Assembly: GCA_013350335.1 (NCBI GenBank)
Contig: CM023534.1
Location: forward strand, 5,919,542 to 5,983,541
DNA from: Chimonanthus salicifolius
Taxonomy: Eukaryota; Streptophyta; Magnoliopsida; Laurales; Calycanthaceae
Length of the DNA stretch: 64,000 nucleotides
Direction of reading: 5' to 3'
Position numbers and translations under genes: made by a program. This document shows positions 35,901 to 48,933 of the stretch, one piece after another. Each line of letters starts with the position of its first letter. Positions within the stretch are counted from its first letter, which is position 1. The notes beneath the pieces were generated by a model, which worked only from the letters and a program-made list of their open reading frames with translations, had not been told where the DNA came from and did no database searches.

Positions 35901-38900
35901 AGTGCTGGTGGCAATTTCTAATCCGACTGGAAATTTGTCTGGGTTGAGTCTATTGACCCATTTAACAAATGGGCAAGATGGGCAGGAATCAAGGAGCGGC
36001 ACGATAAGAATCTTCTCACTTGTATAGTGTCTCTACGAATAGATGTTCTTGTGGCTCTTTTCGTCGAGGTAATTAATGAAGGAATTATCTGGTCACCTAT
36101 CTTCAGGAGAAATTTGAAAGGAAGAGAGGTTAAAGATTTTGTAGTTCTCATTATTGAGTTACAGTTGGAAATGGACTTCTCCAGTTGTAATATGGTCTGA
36201 TTGCCAACTGGTGATCAGATATTCTCGGTCATTTTTTTTCCAAGTAGCTCATTCCTTATCATGCCTCTCCATTAGTTCCTACCTATCTTTGGGAGATTCT
36301 TGCTTTGTTAAGGATTTTTTCATTTTGCTGACTGCAGTACTTGAAGAGATTTTGATTATTAACCTCCTTTTTTTTGAAACACTAACAATTTAATTCCATT
36401 GAAACGAGAAGAGAGTACAAGAGAACGATCCAAGTAGATTATTGACCACCTTAGAAGCATGCAATGTATTCTGGTTAATGCATGTCTTGCTTGTCTTCCC
36501 TTCTGCAGGAAGTAAACCACTTATTTTTGCGTTTCTCCTTTAGAATGGTATGTCACTTATTCTTCTTTTTGGGGTCTGCTCGGCAATTCCCTAGTAGCAT
36601 AGAGCCCTTTGCCATTCTTGGATGTAATAGGTCTGTAACTACTGTGCTGCTCAACATGGGCCGGATGTGTGTTGAGAAGGTCCTGGGCTTATAGGGGTGG
36701 GGGAGTAGGCACCACCCATAGTGGTTAACCATTTTGGGACGGGAAGTGCCTCCTTGACAAGTGGTGGACACTATTGGGCTCGGGAGCACTGCAGCGGAGA
36801 TCCCATGCGTGGGCCCTACATGAAAGAGGTGTGGGTCCCTTGGCGAGGGTGCCAGAGATTGGGTCGGGGAGCCTATCACGCGGACGTGTGTTGAGTCCCA
36901 CCTTGGATGTGTGTTTGGGGTGGGGGGGGGAGAGATGGGTAGGCACCACCTATAGTGGTTAGCCATTTTGGGACGGGAAGCACCTCCATTACATGCTGGT
37001 ATCCCTGTCATTCTTTGGTTAAATAAGGAGTAAAAGGGAATAAAAGGTGCTTTTAAATTTCTTAGATCACCATTACAACAGCGAAGATGCTTTTCAAGCT
37101 CAATTTTTTGAGAGAAATTAAGGCAAATTTTTAGGCACTTGTCTGAACGACTTCCAAGGATGGAACCAGACTGATTTATCAAGATGTTGGAAGAAATGCC
37201 TAAGAATGGTTTGTGACCCAAGTTGAGTGGTTGATGCCTCTTTTTTGTTGTTTTATGGTTCTATTGATCCAAACAAAAAATTACATCAGTATACTGTATA
37301 AGTTTCCAGGAAAGAGTTACTATTAAAAAAAAAAGTTTCCAGGAAAGAGTTGTTTATTCTCTCTCTTTAGTTTTCACAACATAGTTGGAAACATAAAAAG
37401 TTAGAAAAAGGGACCCAAATGCAACCTTCTGGTCAGCTTTATCTTTGTTTCTAAGCTATGTGCTTGTTGACATGGTTTTTTTTTTTAATTTATAACTCTT
37501 ATATGTTCAAACATATCATTATCAAATGTCATTTGGAAAAAAAATATAATTTGTACATGTCATCTCATTTACTTTGTATTACACCTTAAGGACTGATTAT
37601 TACATTGTATGTGTAGGGAGAATCCCTTTTTCATTTCTTGAGGATATTCATGGAAGATTTGTCAAGACATATGGCCGTGCTATTCATTCTGCACTTGCAT
37701 ATGCCATGAATGATGAGTTTTCAAGGGTTCTTAGCCAACAAATGGATTATTATTCAAATGATCCAAATGCAGATAGAATAAATCGCATGAAAGGTGAAAT
37801 GAGTCAGGTAGGCTTCAGTGATCCAACCAAGATGATTCTTGATGTCCTTCCTTGTTTAAGTATATAACTTTCCAACAAACCCTTTCACATGGGCCCCACT
37901 TAGGGGTGCACATGTGATTTGAGTTACGTACACAAATGGTAGATTGGTTGCTAGCTATGTTTGTAGTTTTTTTAGTATATCATACATGTTTGAGAAATTC
38001 CCGACAACCTTTAGATCACCATAGTCATTATTAGATCCATAGCCTATCAATCCTATAACCTTTAGCTAATGACAGAAAAATGAAACAATTTTATAGCATT
38101 GACATTTCAAAGAATGGAAATTGTTGTGTCAAATGAATGTAAAGAGTAGGTCTTCGAAAAAAAAAAAAAAGGAATGTAAAGAATAAATAAAATCCTCTTT
38201 TTTCTGAATGGTAACAATGAAGGAGATCTTAATGATAAGTTTTCATATTAAAAGTTAATTGGTTTGTATGATGTCTCCAATTTTTGGATTTTCATCCATA
38301 TGTAGATGGCTTACTCATGCTTTGGTGTATCAGGTGCTCTAACCCTTGTTCATTGTTGGTTGTGTCATACATAATTTTTGAAAAAAAAAAAATCTCTTCA
38401 CCATATATTTATTAGAGGTCAGCCTAGATACCCATCCAGTGCATTATTGTCCCTCTCCTAGATTCTACTGCAAGTACTTTGTCTAACTTCAGTCTTTGGC
38501 CTGGAGGATGCATCCCTTTTCCGAGCCATTAATGATGATTCATGAAAATTTAGATAATGTGATTTTAAAGTATAGTAGATTTTAGTTATTGTTATCTGAA
38601 TGTTTTTATGATTTGATAGGTGCGCAATGTCATGATAGAGAATATTGACAAGGTTTTACAAAGAGGAGATCGTTTGGAGTTGCTGGTTGATAAAACTGCA
38701 AATATGCAAGGAAATACAATCCGTTTCAAAAAGCAAGCTCGTCGTTTTAGGAACAATGTTTGGTGGAGAAATGTCAAGCTTACGTATGTGGATTGAATCC
38801 TAACCATTTTCCTTTGCATGCTTTTATGCCTCTTTTTATTAATTGCACTTGCTTATATGCTTAAATTATTGACATGTGCATTTATGTTCTTCTCATATTT

Positions 38901-41000
38901 CCTGTTGCGAGCCTCTAAATTAAAGCCTTGTAGTCTGGATAAGGTAGCATTTTAGCAACAGTTGAAAATATGCAAGTGAATAAACTCAAGACTGAGAGCA
39001 ATGCTATTGATTATTCGTGTAAGGGATATTCTTGAAGGCACAAGCTGAGTGAGTCAACATTTTGTTTAGCCCAATCATTCTAAATGGGTTTGCCCATATT
39101 TCAGTGATTGGTTCATCTAGCTGATCCACTTAGGTGTAGTGACAGATGGTTCTTTTGACGGTTCTAAGAATAAGATGGTTTTCATGAGAATTGTCTGAGT
39201 GGTCATTCTTTTGCTGTTGAACATTGTTGTTTTACATCTTTAACTGTCCATTTGCAATCACAATTTGTCAATCTGCAATTCTACTACTAGATGACAACAT
39301 ATTATTGTTGTCGAGTGGAGTATTACTAGATTAATTGGTACTCCTTGCAGGTATAGATAAAATGATACTCCACTCCACAACAATTATTTGGTTTGGGAGA
39401 TCTATGTTCCATTGCTTATGCAGATGGGTTCTACCTAGTGAGTGATTCGGGTTATGAAACCAGCCACATATACACATAATGTTTGTTCCATAAGATGAAG
39501 TGTAGATTCATTTGGTCCATGCTTTATATATTTACTTCGGGGAAAACTTTAGAGCGGCCGCTTCATAATTCTGTGGAGCCACCAGGGTCATGAATTGTGA
39601 AGGAAATTAGAATGATGAGGTCTATGCACGGATTTCCATATTTGATTGGCTTTTCATTGCTATGGATTTCAAGTGCTCAAGGGTCAACTATGAAACATAA
39701 TTTTAAAAAAGGGGAATCCAATGTGGTATGCCTCAAAATTGGTCAGTGAGTTGGCCATATCCAATCTGGTATATGGCTCAGATCTTGTAATTTCAGAATA
39801 AATAAATAAGGCCTACGATGTACAATGAATTCCTGATAAGAGAAACAATTAGAGATTCATCATTTTCATAATTATCATTGTCGTCGTCATCATCATCATC
39901 ACTGAAGTCATAGTCCATGTATCTAAGGAGAAAACTATATATAATCATATATAATTATGAATATTAATAAATGCCCTTACAAACAACTTATTTTTTATTT
40001 GAAGGATCACGAACAACTTAATTTAAAGGACTATGTCAGATGCTATTTGCGATATACTTACCAGCTAACTTAAGTGGTCGTGCTGTCTTGGCTTTGGTTC
40101 TTTTCATGTCGAGGCACCTAGGTTTTCCCATCTTGTTACCTAGGATGACTATTGGGGATAGGGATTTTGCTAGACATGAGCTTGGGTATGCCTTTCACAG
40201 GGAGCTACACTGCCAGTTCTTGCACCCATCTACTACATCCAACTCATTATAAGGTGGGTCCATCTTTGTAGATGACCTGGCTCAGAAATGAGCAATTTAA
40301 TTCATCAGGTGGTCCACACAAGTGGAGTTGTGTATTTTTTCTGTCAAAGTAGAGAGGTGATTCCACAACATTACAATCAAACATGTGATACTATATGGGG
40401 CTGAATGTTGGGTGATAAAGAAAAGAGAAGTAGATAGAGTAATTGTTAGGATGCTTATACTAAGATGGATGTTTTCAGTGACATTAAAAGATAGAATTAG
40501 AAATGAGTAAAATAGAGGAACTCTTAAGGCAGTCCTAGTAGATGATAAGATGAGTGAATGCCGTTTAAAATGGCTTGGACACATGTAGAAGACCAGAAAC
40601 TGCCTTGGCATGAAGAATTGGAAGGCATTAGAAGGAATAAAAATTGATTCGGATAAATGGGCATCACATTCTGTTGCAAGTGGTCATTAAGTTAGGAGGA
40701 AGGCTCATATTGGCGCTTGTTTGATGAATAAATTTGTACTTCTAGCTTTATTTATTTTTCTCTTTTGTTTACATTTTGATATGACTTGATTGAAGTGCAA
40801 ATTTTAACATCTACTAAGGTCATAGGACTTTTGCTTTGTCTTTGCTACCTTTTTAACTTTTGATAGTAACACAATTGAAAAGCTCATTTGAGGGATGGTT
40901 TCTTTGTGACAGGGTTGCATTGATAATTCTCCTTTTGATTGTTATCTATGTGGTGCTTGCGTTCGTTTGCCATGGGATCACACTGCCATCTTGTCGGTGA
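32997..41000 (+). CDS. VAMP714: VAMP7-type R-SNARE (VAMP714-like)
   Basis: Four exons, 32997-33213, 37617-37807, 38620-38783 and 40913-41000, join in frame with GT/AG introns and give 219 residues. The order is a longin domain (MAILYSMVARESVVLAEFSA, about 1-120), an R-SNARE motif with the zero-layer arginine at R151 (KVLQRGDRLELLVDK), and a C-terminal membrane anchor (about 192-211) followed by CHGITLPSCR. The tail and length match plant VAMP714 (about 221 residues), a vesicle SNARE of the Golgi/vacuolar and endomembrane routes. It should be tail-anchored, with the SNARE motif in the cytosol. Intron 1 is 4.4 kb and crowded with repeats. No frame breaks are seen. The VAMP71 subgroup is certain; the 714 assignment rests on the C-terminus. 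Confidence 0.95.
33864..34866. repeat. 333-bp unit, three tandem copies in VAMP intron 1
   Basis: CAAGTAAAGTTGATATAAAAG begins copies at 33871, 34204 and 34538, so the period is 333-334 bases. Each copy runs through ATTATGACCAAATGATATCT to TTTTTCCTGTTTTCCTTC. Copies two and three share changes absent from the first (ACAAAAGTATG, TTTGTTTAAGAAAATGCCC), which suggests the last duplication copied the second unit. Confidence 0.9.
34930..35880 (-). mobile_element. L1-like LINE reverse transcriptase fragment
   Basis: On the minus strand, across frame changes, the order is IMDAVLITDECLESQHKARN, then CKLDLKKAYDMVNW (RT motif A with its Asp), then SGLHINYHNSEPFGINVDL and YLGLPLCD. This is the middle of a plant L1-type RT. 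The catalytic FADD motif is not visible. Stops and frameshifts show it is dead. It lies antisense in VAMP intron 1. Confidence 0.8.
36020..36240 (+). mobile_element. possible LINE fragment in opposite orientation
   Basis: A plus-strand frame near 36080 reads IIWSPIFRRNLKGREVKDFV. It resembles the WNPRFRRNL-type segment between RT and zf-RVT in plant LINEs. The similarity is short and comes from memory of the family. Confidence 0.4.
36650..36993. mobile_element. TRIM-like element with two short LTRs
   Basis: Two diverged direct copies are present: GGCACCACCCATAGTGGTTA, CATTTTGGGACGGGAAGTGC to CCTTGACA (ending 36759), and GGCACCACCTATAGTGGTTA, GGGACGGGAAGCACCTCC to ATTACA (ending 36993). Each is preceded by GTGTGTTGAG (near 36668 and 36887). 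Only about 130 non-coding bases lie between. TGCTG occurs just left of the first copy (36645-36649) and just after the second (36994-36998). The left boundary is uncertain. The 222-codon minus-strand frame over it is fortuitous. Confidence 0.5.
40350..40620 (+). mobile_element. RTE-type LINE C-terminal fragment
   Basis: In VAMP intron 3 a plus-strand frame reads ILYGAECWVIKKREVDRVIV, then LRWMFSVTLKDRIRNE and RLKWLGHM. This is the end of ORF2 of RTE/Bov-B-like plant LINEs, where AMLYGAECW and RWFGHV are typical. Stops interrupt it. Confidence 0.75.
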
Positions 41001-41471
41001 AGTGTTTGGCTGTTTGCATTTGCTTGATGGAAGACACTCGGTACAATATTTTCTGCATCATCATATTACAGGATGCAGCGTGTTGTGAGCGATGGCATAA
41101 CCTAAATTGCTCTGAATCTAAGCTCTCTGATCAGTGACCATCAAATGAATTAAGGATGAAAATGTACTTGAAAGAGTCCAATTTCAACAGACAAATGTCC
41201 ACTGAATGGCAGTTTGGATTGTCTGATTAAATAATAATCTGGGGCTATGCTCCATCTATGGTGAGGGTCATGGTTTGGGTCCATATGCACTGGTCGTGTT
41301 AATTTTGACTCTATGCATGCATATGGGATGTGATATCAGTCAATATTTTTCTTGGTTCTATTGTATTTCTGATTTACTAGTGTATTCCAAGCATTATTTT
41401 CATCTCCATTAATGTGAAGGATTGGATTGATTTTGTCTCTGCTGACAAGTATCCCAGTTAGTAGTTTGAAG
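41001..41471. other. 3' flank of the VAMP714-like gene
   Basis: The 3' UTR probably lies here; no coding pattern follows the stop codon. Confidence 0.4.
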
Positions 41472-41590
41472 CAGGGGTTGAAAATTTGGATTCGGCCGAT
41501 ATATCGGCCGTAAATCTCTCTTATTATTATTATTATTTTTAATTAAAACCACCTATATTGGACGATATCGGCGATATATATATTTCTTTC
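41472..41590. mobile_element. TATCGGCCGATA-family element, right end missing
   Basis: The left terminus CAGGGGTTGAAAATTTGGAT runs into TCGGCCGATATATCGGCCG. A second GACGATATCGGCGATATATA block follows an AT-rich spacer, then the family signal ends without a right terminus. Confidence 0.6.
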
Positions 41591-43827
41591 CCTTACTTTT
41601 CACAGAAGGCCCCAAGCATTTGATTGTTCACATGTGAAACATGTTAATGCACTTTATTTATGCAATTCCATAAGGGAGCAAAATACTGCTGTGTCCAGAG
41701 TTACATGAGAATGAGGATGTTGAACTCTTATTATACCTGGGTGCATTTGGGCTTGAGCTTTTTCTCAGGCTGAAGCAGCATTAGTTTAGACTAAGTTAAA
41801 CTCTTATAAAAAGTATACTAATATATTAAATAAATCTTATATTCAAACATAACATTTGTAAACAAGATCAGAAATGTTGTCTTTCTCAATTTCGGTCTCA
41901 AAGTTCGTTTTTGGTATGGGCTTGAGCCTTGAGCCTTGAGCTTCCTGTTCGCTGGGCCCAGAACATCATATTTTCAAATTCAGGGCTATTGTTTTGGGCT
42001 GTAAATATGCCTATACAAGCTAATATCATCCCGAGCTGACTTTGCATCAGCCTTTAATGTAGGGTCAAAATTAAACAGCCCAATTTGTGCCCCATGCACA
42101 AATTAGGGCTTGCGCTTGAGCTTTTCGTAACTTGGTAAGCTCAAGCAACGACGTAGAAAGGCTGCTGGATTTTAGGTAGACTGAGACTTGCATAAAAATG
42201 GGCCTGATCCTAAGGTTCCATGATCAGACCTATGCTTGTCTCATGATCAGACCTATGCTTGTCTCAACACAAAAATAAATCATGGGATAGTTTTGCTACA
42301 CATGTTCAGGCCTTCAGGGTCATTCCTGGGTATGGTTATCAGCCCAAATGATACACAAACCAGGTTTAGGCCTAATGCAAGCCCGATTCGAAGCCCGACT
42401 CCAAGCCCATTGCAGTTGATATGGACCTTCCTAAGGCCTGGCCTCTACTAAATCTTTTAATCTAGGTCCATGGTTCACCATGTGAATAAATTTTACCGTA
42501 GGAGGTTTTGGAGGATGAAGATCAGATATTCAGATGAACCCAAGACTCTATACTAGCCCTATGATTGGAGTGGTACAAAATTTGTAGAATATCGTAAGGA
42601 GGATTTTAGTGGCCTTACAGTATTGAAAAGTTTTAGGTAGAATCTGAATATGATTTTTTTTCCCCACAACAGGGTGGTATAAACAATATTTCAGAAATTC
42701 ACTGCGAGTTTATTCAAGCTAGATGACTCAGAGTTGACGGTATCCGACACTGTGAGTTGAAACGAAAACATGCCCGAATTTGGCCATTTTCTGATGATGT
42801 TTTGCTGATTTTCATCTAACCTATCTGAGTTGACTCGGACTTGTTTATTGCGAGATCTAAGCCCCTAGTAGAGACTACCTTTAATCTATTAGGATTCATG
42901 GTGACTTGGTATGATTATCATCACTACCAGTTTCTGCTCTGCTCATTTAGAATAACAAATGGAAGACTATAAAAGATTAGTGTTAATATTTCTCAACTTT
43001 GTCGACTGTGTCCAAGTCAAAACATATCGTAAGCTTGTTTATCTTTTGCTTACCACTTCAAATCTGACTTTTATATATGTTTTTCATGTATATGTAGGCA
43101 TTTAGAAAGGAAAATGTTAATGAGAATTACTTTTGCTATTGAAAAACCATTCTCATTTTACCATGAATGACCTACTAAATAAATTTTAAGAGTCGATTTT
43201 TATTCTACTTCTTCTATTATTTTCTTTTGTTACTTTCTATTTTTCATCATATTTTTTACCACTTTTTCGTTAATTTGAAGTTAAAAGTTTTGAGTTCTAC
43301 ACTTCTATTCTATCCTATCATGAGTCACAACTTCCCTTACTGATATGCAATATGTTTTCAGTTTGCACAAGGTGGAATACATTTCCATTTTTCACACGGC
43401 CCTACTTTCCAAATAAGATAAAATGAAAAAAAAAAAATCTGTTTGAAGTTCATCAATTTTTTTTACACATTAAGTAAATTAATCTGTTTTTGTTCTAATA
43501 CTTTGAAATTCAAGGATAAAAATTCTGTGCACCAGTACAGTACGCCCTTAAGCGCGTATTTATAATTTTTTTTTTTTTTTAACATTCTAATTTGAGAGGA
43601 GTTGAGAATTTCCGAGTTTTTGGGTTTGAGAAGTCCAATAATACATTATACAATATAATAATATCAATATTATGTACTACATATAATATACCATAGCTTG
43701 TATTGTTATTTACACTAATGCCATTCAAGTTAATATGTATGGATCTAAATCGACGTAGATATGCAACGACTATAAAACTCAACTTCATGTAATGTTGCTG
43801 CCTGTGCACAGAGCCACCGCCTGATAC
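41591..43827. other. intergenic DNA, no gene seen
   Basis: A 26-bp tandem duplication (CATGATCAGACCTATGCTTG, about 42218-42269) is the only structured feature found. Short open frames are not convincing. Confidence 0.4.
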
Positions 43828-44300
43828 ATGCGTCCTCCTTGCAGCGGCCAGACTAACTCAGCGGGATTTCCCAGTTCGCCAGATTCACAAGCAGCCACCG
43901 TCCTTTTATTTTTATCTTCTTTTTTTCTTGCAGTCTTCTATTTAGATCACCGTCTTCTTCCTAAATCTCGTTCGGTTTGTCTTCTCTCTGTATTTCCTGC
44001 TCTTTGCATGTCTGTAATCCATCTTGCAAGCATTCTCTGCATTCCCTTGATTTGCAATTGGCCTCTCTGCAATCTTGATTTTGTCGTCCTCTGCAACCAA
44101 CAACCTGCCTGTGCATCCCTGCAGTACCGTTTGCATCCTAGCATCTTGCATCATCTCTTCGCCCCTTGCTGTTCGGCGTTTGCACAACAATCAACACCAG
44201 CAATCCCTCTTCTCTGAGCGCCTGCAACATACGTGGCAAATTGGTTCAGTTTTTAGCTTTGGGCACATCTTCACCATTGATATGCTACCGCTCCATTAGA
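43828..44300. other. C/T-rich segment with a 129-codon open frame, unexplained
   Basis: This block is much richer in C and T than its flanks and carries repeated CTCTGCAT and TTGCATC words. The plus-strand frame (43828-44217) has no recognisable motif and its composition simply mirrors the base bias. It may be the leader or LTR part of a short LTR element, but no second copy was seen nearby. Confidence 0.25.
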
Positions 44301-44727
44301 TAGCGTCATCCGACTGTTGGATTATCCAGTTATTAATTTTTAGTACAATAATTGTAAACTCAATAGTGAATTTACTTGAATTTAAGGGAATGCTATAACA
44401 TATTAGAGTTTCATCATGTTTGTCATTTCATATTTTTATATGGACTCAAACATGCAAAAGGCAACTCACGCTTAATTTGATAGATTTCCTTTTCCTTTTT
44501 CTTCATTCCATAGAGTCAATCAACATATTTTTAATATTTAAAATTATTTAAATAGTGATATATATATAAAAAAAAATAGCATCTTATCCTATTTAAAAAC
44601 TATTCCATTGAAAAGGACAGTGATAGGAACATCCTGTTAAGAGGAGACACTTATAAATCTTTACACTGTTTAAATGATGATGAATAAATATAAAAAATAA
44701 ACTTAATATCCTTTGTTATAAGAAATT

Positions 44728-44889
44728 GTGTGTAGTTCAATTGGTTGTCTCCTGTCTTAGGAAGTAGGAGGTTTCAGATTCGAGTCCCCATGGCTTAATA
44801 TTGGTGTGTCCTAGGGGTAGTGGACTCACCCCTAGGGGTTTTAGTAGGACTGTGTTTGAGTTTCCCACGTGTAAATTAAAAAAAAAAAT
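44728..44889 (+). mobile_element. SINE, GGCTTAA..TTGGTGT family (copy 3)
   Basis: An A-box-like TGTAGTTCAATTGGTTG and a B-box GATTCGAGTCCCC head the element. CATGGCTTAATATTGGTGTG, GGGGTAGTGG, TTTCCCACGTGTAAATT and a poly(A) run follow. It is the best preserved of the three copies. Confidence 0.8.
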
Positions 44890-45571
44890 GAATATTATTA
44901 TAATTATGATATATAAAATCTTGTTATAAAAATGTGCATTAGTCCCTTGAAAATATTATCTCAAAGTACAAGTGACCCTTACCTCGTTACAGACTACCTT
45001 TCTCTACGGCAACTTCAAGCTTCAGGCACTCATTCCTTCTTTGTTATCTCCAGCAAGTCTTCAAAAATGGTGGGTCTTAATGTACAACCAATGAGAGTGA
45101 GATGGCCCACATAGTTCCCATCATCTAAGTCTTTAAAAATAAAAATGAATAGAATAAGATTTGGATGGTATCTCACACTACTTCGAGTCACACTAACTTA
45201 CTGTTTGTAATAATGACAAACCTTGATTCCTTGAACAAAAAGACACGACTAAATCATTTTTTTAATCCACGTTTAACAAGTAAATTAGAAGATTTTTGCA
45301 TTTAAAACTCAGTTGCAAAGCGAACAAAAATTACAACATATTTATAGCCAGTATCAAAGTTTAATGTCAAGCAAGACCTGTGCAAAATTGAAAATAAGAA
45401 GCCCAGACGTTACTAAATAATATAAATATTGATTAGACTGTGGATGAACCATTAGAGGCAAATCATATGGATGATTTTCATATTTGACTGTGAAAATAAG
45501 TGGGAATGAAATAAAATGGACATGATGTAATTAGATTATGAGCCCATTTCATTTCATTCTCATTTATTATT

Positions 45572-45706
45572 GGAGTTCAAGAACATGTAGTACTTTTTAT
45601 ATCATTTTCAAGGTTTTAGATTCGACTCCTCTCGAGTTTATCTGATACACGAGGTTTGTAGGTGGTCTTGTGTATATGTGAGATACCCATGTTATTCAAA
45701 AAAAAT
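45572..45706 (+). mobile_element. SINE, TGATACACGAG family (copy 1)
   Basis: A B-box-like GATTCGACTCCTC is followed by TCTGATACACGAGGTTTGTA, GGTGGTCTTG and a tail ending CCCATGTTATTCAAAAAAA. The copy at 48934 has the same order of motifs. Confidence 0.6.
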
Positions 45707-45959
45707 CCTACATGTCAACTATCAAACGGTTGAGATTGCATCATCAGTGAAGAATATTATTTGAGTATGTTACTTGGACTAGGATAGGGAACATGAAAAA
45801 TGTGAAGGAGAAGATAAATTTGATTAGGGTTTATAGGAGGAAAGGAGAGGAAAATACAAAGAAGAGTGATATTGGCGCGGCTCAATCTGAGATCGTTTTA
45901 CATATTTACTGTAAATCCGTCGTTAGATTGAACCTCACCAACATCGCCTTCTACTCTTC

Positions 45960-46582
45960 CCCAACCCCTAATGAACTCAGTTCCAAAATAGGACACACAC
46001 AGAGAGAGAGAGAGAGGTCCACAGGGAAAGGTAGCAAAATATAAAATAAAAACCTTTAGTATTTTATAGACATAAGAAAAGTGGGGTGGAAATGATTAAA
46101 TGGAGCATCAAATCATGATTTTCGGTCATTGGATAAAAGGAAGAAACTCAGATTTCGATGGACAGTGACTAATGGGATTGCCTGCACTATCGATAGTGGA
46201 CGGTGCAAAGTGATTTATAGATTCATGGTGACATGAGATCATGAACAATAATAATACATCAATTCACTCATTCCCTACCTCATGTCTCTGTCTTCTAATT
46301 TGGATTGTGACAGAAGGTGGTGAGAAAGGAGGACAGAAGTAGTGCAACCAACCTACATTCATGTCTCAAACATCAGCAGCAGATAGCGGATAACATGAAT
46401 ACTGATTACATGAATACTGATTAAAGGTGATTGCAGTCGTTGTCGTAACAGGTAACTGAAGGAGATGTACATCGTTTACTCATTTGGGTCGTAAAGAAAT
46501 ACGATGTGGAAGATCTTCTTTGAACTTACCAATGCTTATAGCAGTAAATACCACTCTGAGCATCAATAAGAAGTGATTGAAG
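45960..46582. other. intergenic DNA
   Basis: I see only a short GA run near 46002 and no gene. Confidence 0.4.
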
Positions 46583-46847
46583 TGTTTGGGTGCGAGCAAG
46601 AGTTTCACATCAGTTGTGAAGAGACTGGGTCACTCTACCTATCAGGCTAGCCTTTTGGGCTGGAAGCCCAATCCCAACAGTGGAGACAATGCATGTGGAC
46701 TCAGGGATCCCCTAGCCGAACAGAATGGTCGGCGACGTTCTATCTGTCGGAAGCCTCGTTCGAGGGGGACATTGTGAATGACTTATGTGGGATTGGGTCG
46801 CTTCATCTATCGTACTGGTCTTTTAGGTTAGAAGCCGAGTTCCGACA
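46583..46847. mobile_element. TRIM-like element
   Basis: Two related segments lie in direct order: GACTGGGTCACTCTACCTAT, TTTTGGGCTGGAAGCCC, CCCAACA (ending near 46679), and GATTGGGTCGCTTCATCTAT, TTTTAGGTTAGAAGCCG, TCCGACA (ending 46847). A polypurine tract, CGAGGGGGAC (46761-46770), directly precedes the second. The flanks are TGAAG (46578-46582) and TGAAA (46848-46852). Together they fit a TRIM, a very short non-coding LTR retrotransposon. Confidence 0.55.
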
Positions 46848-48933
46848 TGAAAGTATGTATGGTAGCAATGGAAAGATGAAGAAGAGAAGACAGAGACAGG
46901 AAATGGGATTTGGGAAGGTGAAGAGGAGGTAGAAGAGAGGAGATTGAGGGTTGTTTGGATGGATTATGGAAGTGAAGAGAGAATGTATAAGGGAAGGGTT
47001 TGCCTCGGGATGAGAAGGTGGAGAGGGTGAGTGGAATGATGAGAAGGGGAGCAGCTTACTTTAGCGTGTGTCATGCTTAGCTTCTACTCATAAATTCAAG
47101 AGACCCCTCTCTGCGCATGCACCTGAAATATTCTCCCACACCATAAAACCAAACAAACACTTTTCCTCCTTTCTGTTATCATACATTGTATATTATACAA
47201 AGTACCACCTTTCATTGCGTCTTTACATATATAGAAGAGAAGAGAAGAGGGAATAAACTTGTACGGTTTTTATTGAATTTGGCAAGTATTTCCCTTCATA
47301 TATGGACAGTCAAGACCCCACTCACATGAACCATGCAGATACCACAGTAATCATCAATTTTGTGGGCTCTTGATCAATGGTCTAGACCATTTAACATTAA
47401 TAAAAGCCATGGGTGGACCTCCTTACAGTGAAAAGGACCGTTCTCTAAGTGTTCAATAAAAAAATTAAAGAGACATCAGTGTTTTTATAGATATGGCACA
47501 CCATAAATTGTACTGTGAACCATTTAATCCAAACAAAAATAGTTTTATAGTGCTTGCAATGATTTTTTAGTAAAGACCCCCATTTGTAAGATTCGGGTTA
47601 GCCTAGATAAGAGCCATTTCAGCCCACCATACACACATACAGGACACTTCACTGAGGAATTCAGTGGAAATAGAAGGAATTCACGTTTTTTTTTCTCAAT
47701 TAGTGTCAAATTTAAAAATATATGGTAATGGTGAGAGAACAGGCATTTGTAACTTAATTAAGTTAATGATAAGATAAAAATGAAAGGAAAGGAAATATAT
47801 CAAAGGGAAGATGGTGGGGGGAATCTTGGGAACATGAGCGCAGAATGTCAGCAAAGGGATTCTTCTGTCTTGAAAGAAGTTTCGGGAGGGAAGGGTACGT
47901 AGATAAGGTAACAAAGTCTAGAGAGAGAGAGAGAGAGTTGGCCAACCCAAAGCGGAGACAACGGCGGTAAAAGAGCTCTGCCTTGAGTTGCAGAAGGGGA
48001 ACAGCCTTTGATTTTTATTTCCTTGTTTTGTAAGGTTTTGTAGGGTGCGTAATTCACCACCCTTTTCTTTTCTTTTCACTTTTAATAATAAAATTTCTAT
48101 TCTAATGACAGATGAAGCAAATATTTAATTAAGATATTGATGTATGTTTAAGGACAGAGTGATGAGAGGGAGGGTTTTGTTGGGTTTTCATGATTTGACT
48201 GGCTCAGTTGGCGTGGGTGCCACCACCCAGATATATTCCCCCACGCCTTCAACAATTCCTCCATTTTTATTTTTATTTTCTCTCTTTCTTCCTATCACCA
48301 GATCCTAGAACAAAAACTCCCTTTCTCAATCTTATTTACAAGGTATATAGCAACAGTTGCTATTTGCCACATAACCCATAACAGTAGTTGGATTTACTCA
48401 TTTATAAAATGAGTTCAAATTGAGTCTACTCATTTATAAAATGAGTCCGGATTGAGTCTACTCATTTATTAAACAAGCTAAGTTCTAATTTAATCTCAGT
48501 CTCCCTTGTAAAGAAAATCATTGAGTAATTCTAAGTAGAGAGAAATAAAAAAGGAACTATTTGATATGGCTTTAGCATGGACTATAAAAATTAGAAGGGA
48601 TTATAAGAGGATGGTGAGGAAAAGGCCCGATTGAAATAACTATGTGTAACTTTAGTTTGCAATATGACAAAGTCTAATTTTAAATAAAAATGAATAAAGA
48701 GTAAAATTCACAAAATTAAATTGCAATTTGACAAATAAGATTGTCAATGCTGGTAATGAAAAAATAATCAAAATCATCTTCTTATTTTTATAAATTCTTA
48801 ATGAATCTATTTCAACTATTTACTTTATTTAAGAAGTTAGAATGATGTGGTAGGAATGAAAGGGAACAAAATAAATGCATCTCCATCCAAATTGGGGATT
48901 GGAGGATGTTATAATTCCGTAAAATTCAAATGA
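46848..48933. other. intergenic DNA, no gene seen
   Basis: A GA run lies at about 47919-47937. Purine-rich stretches near 46870-47050 give open frames without recognisable motifs. Confidence 0.4.

Noticed and set aside
36553..37221. 222-codon minus-strand frame
   Set aside because: It runs through both copies of a TRIM-like repeat and matches no protein family I know.
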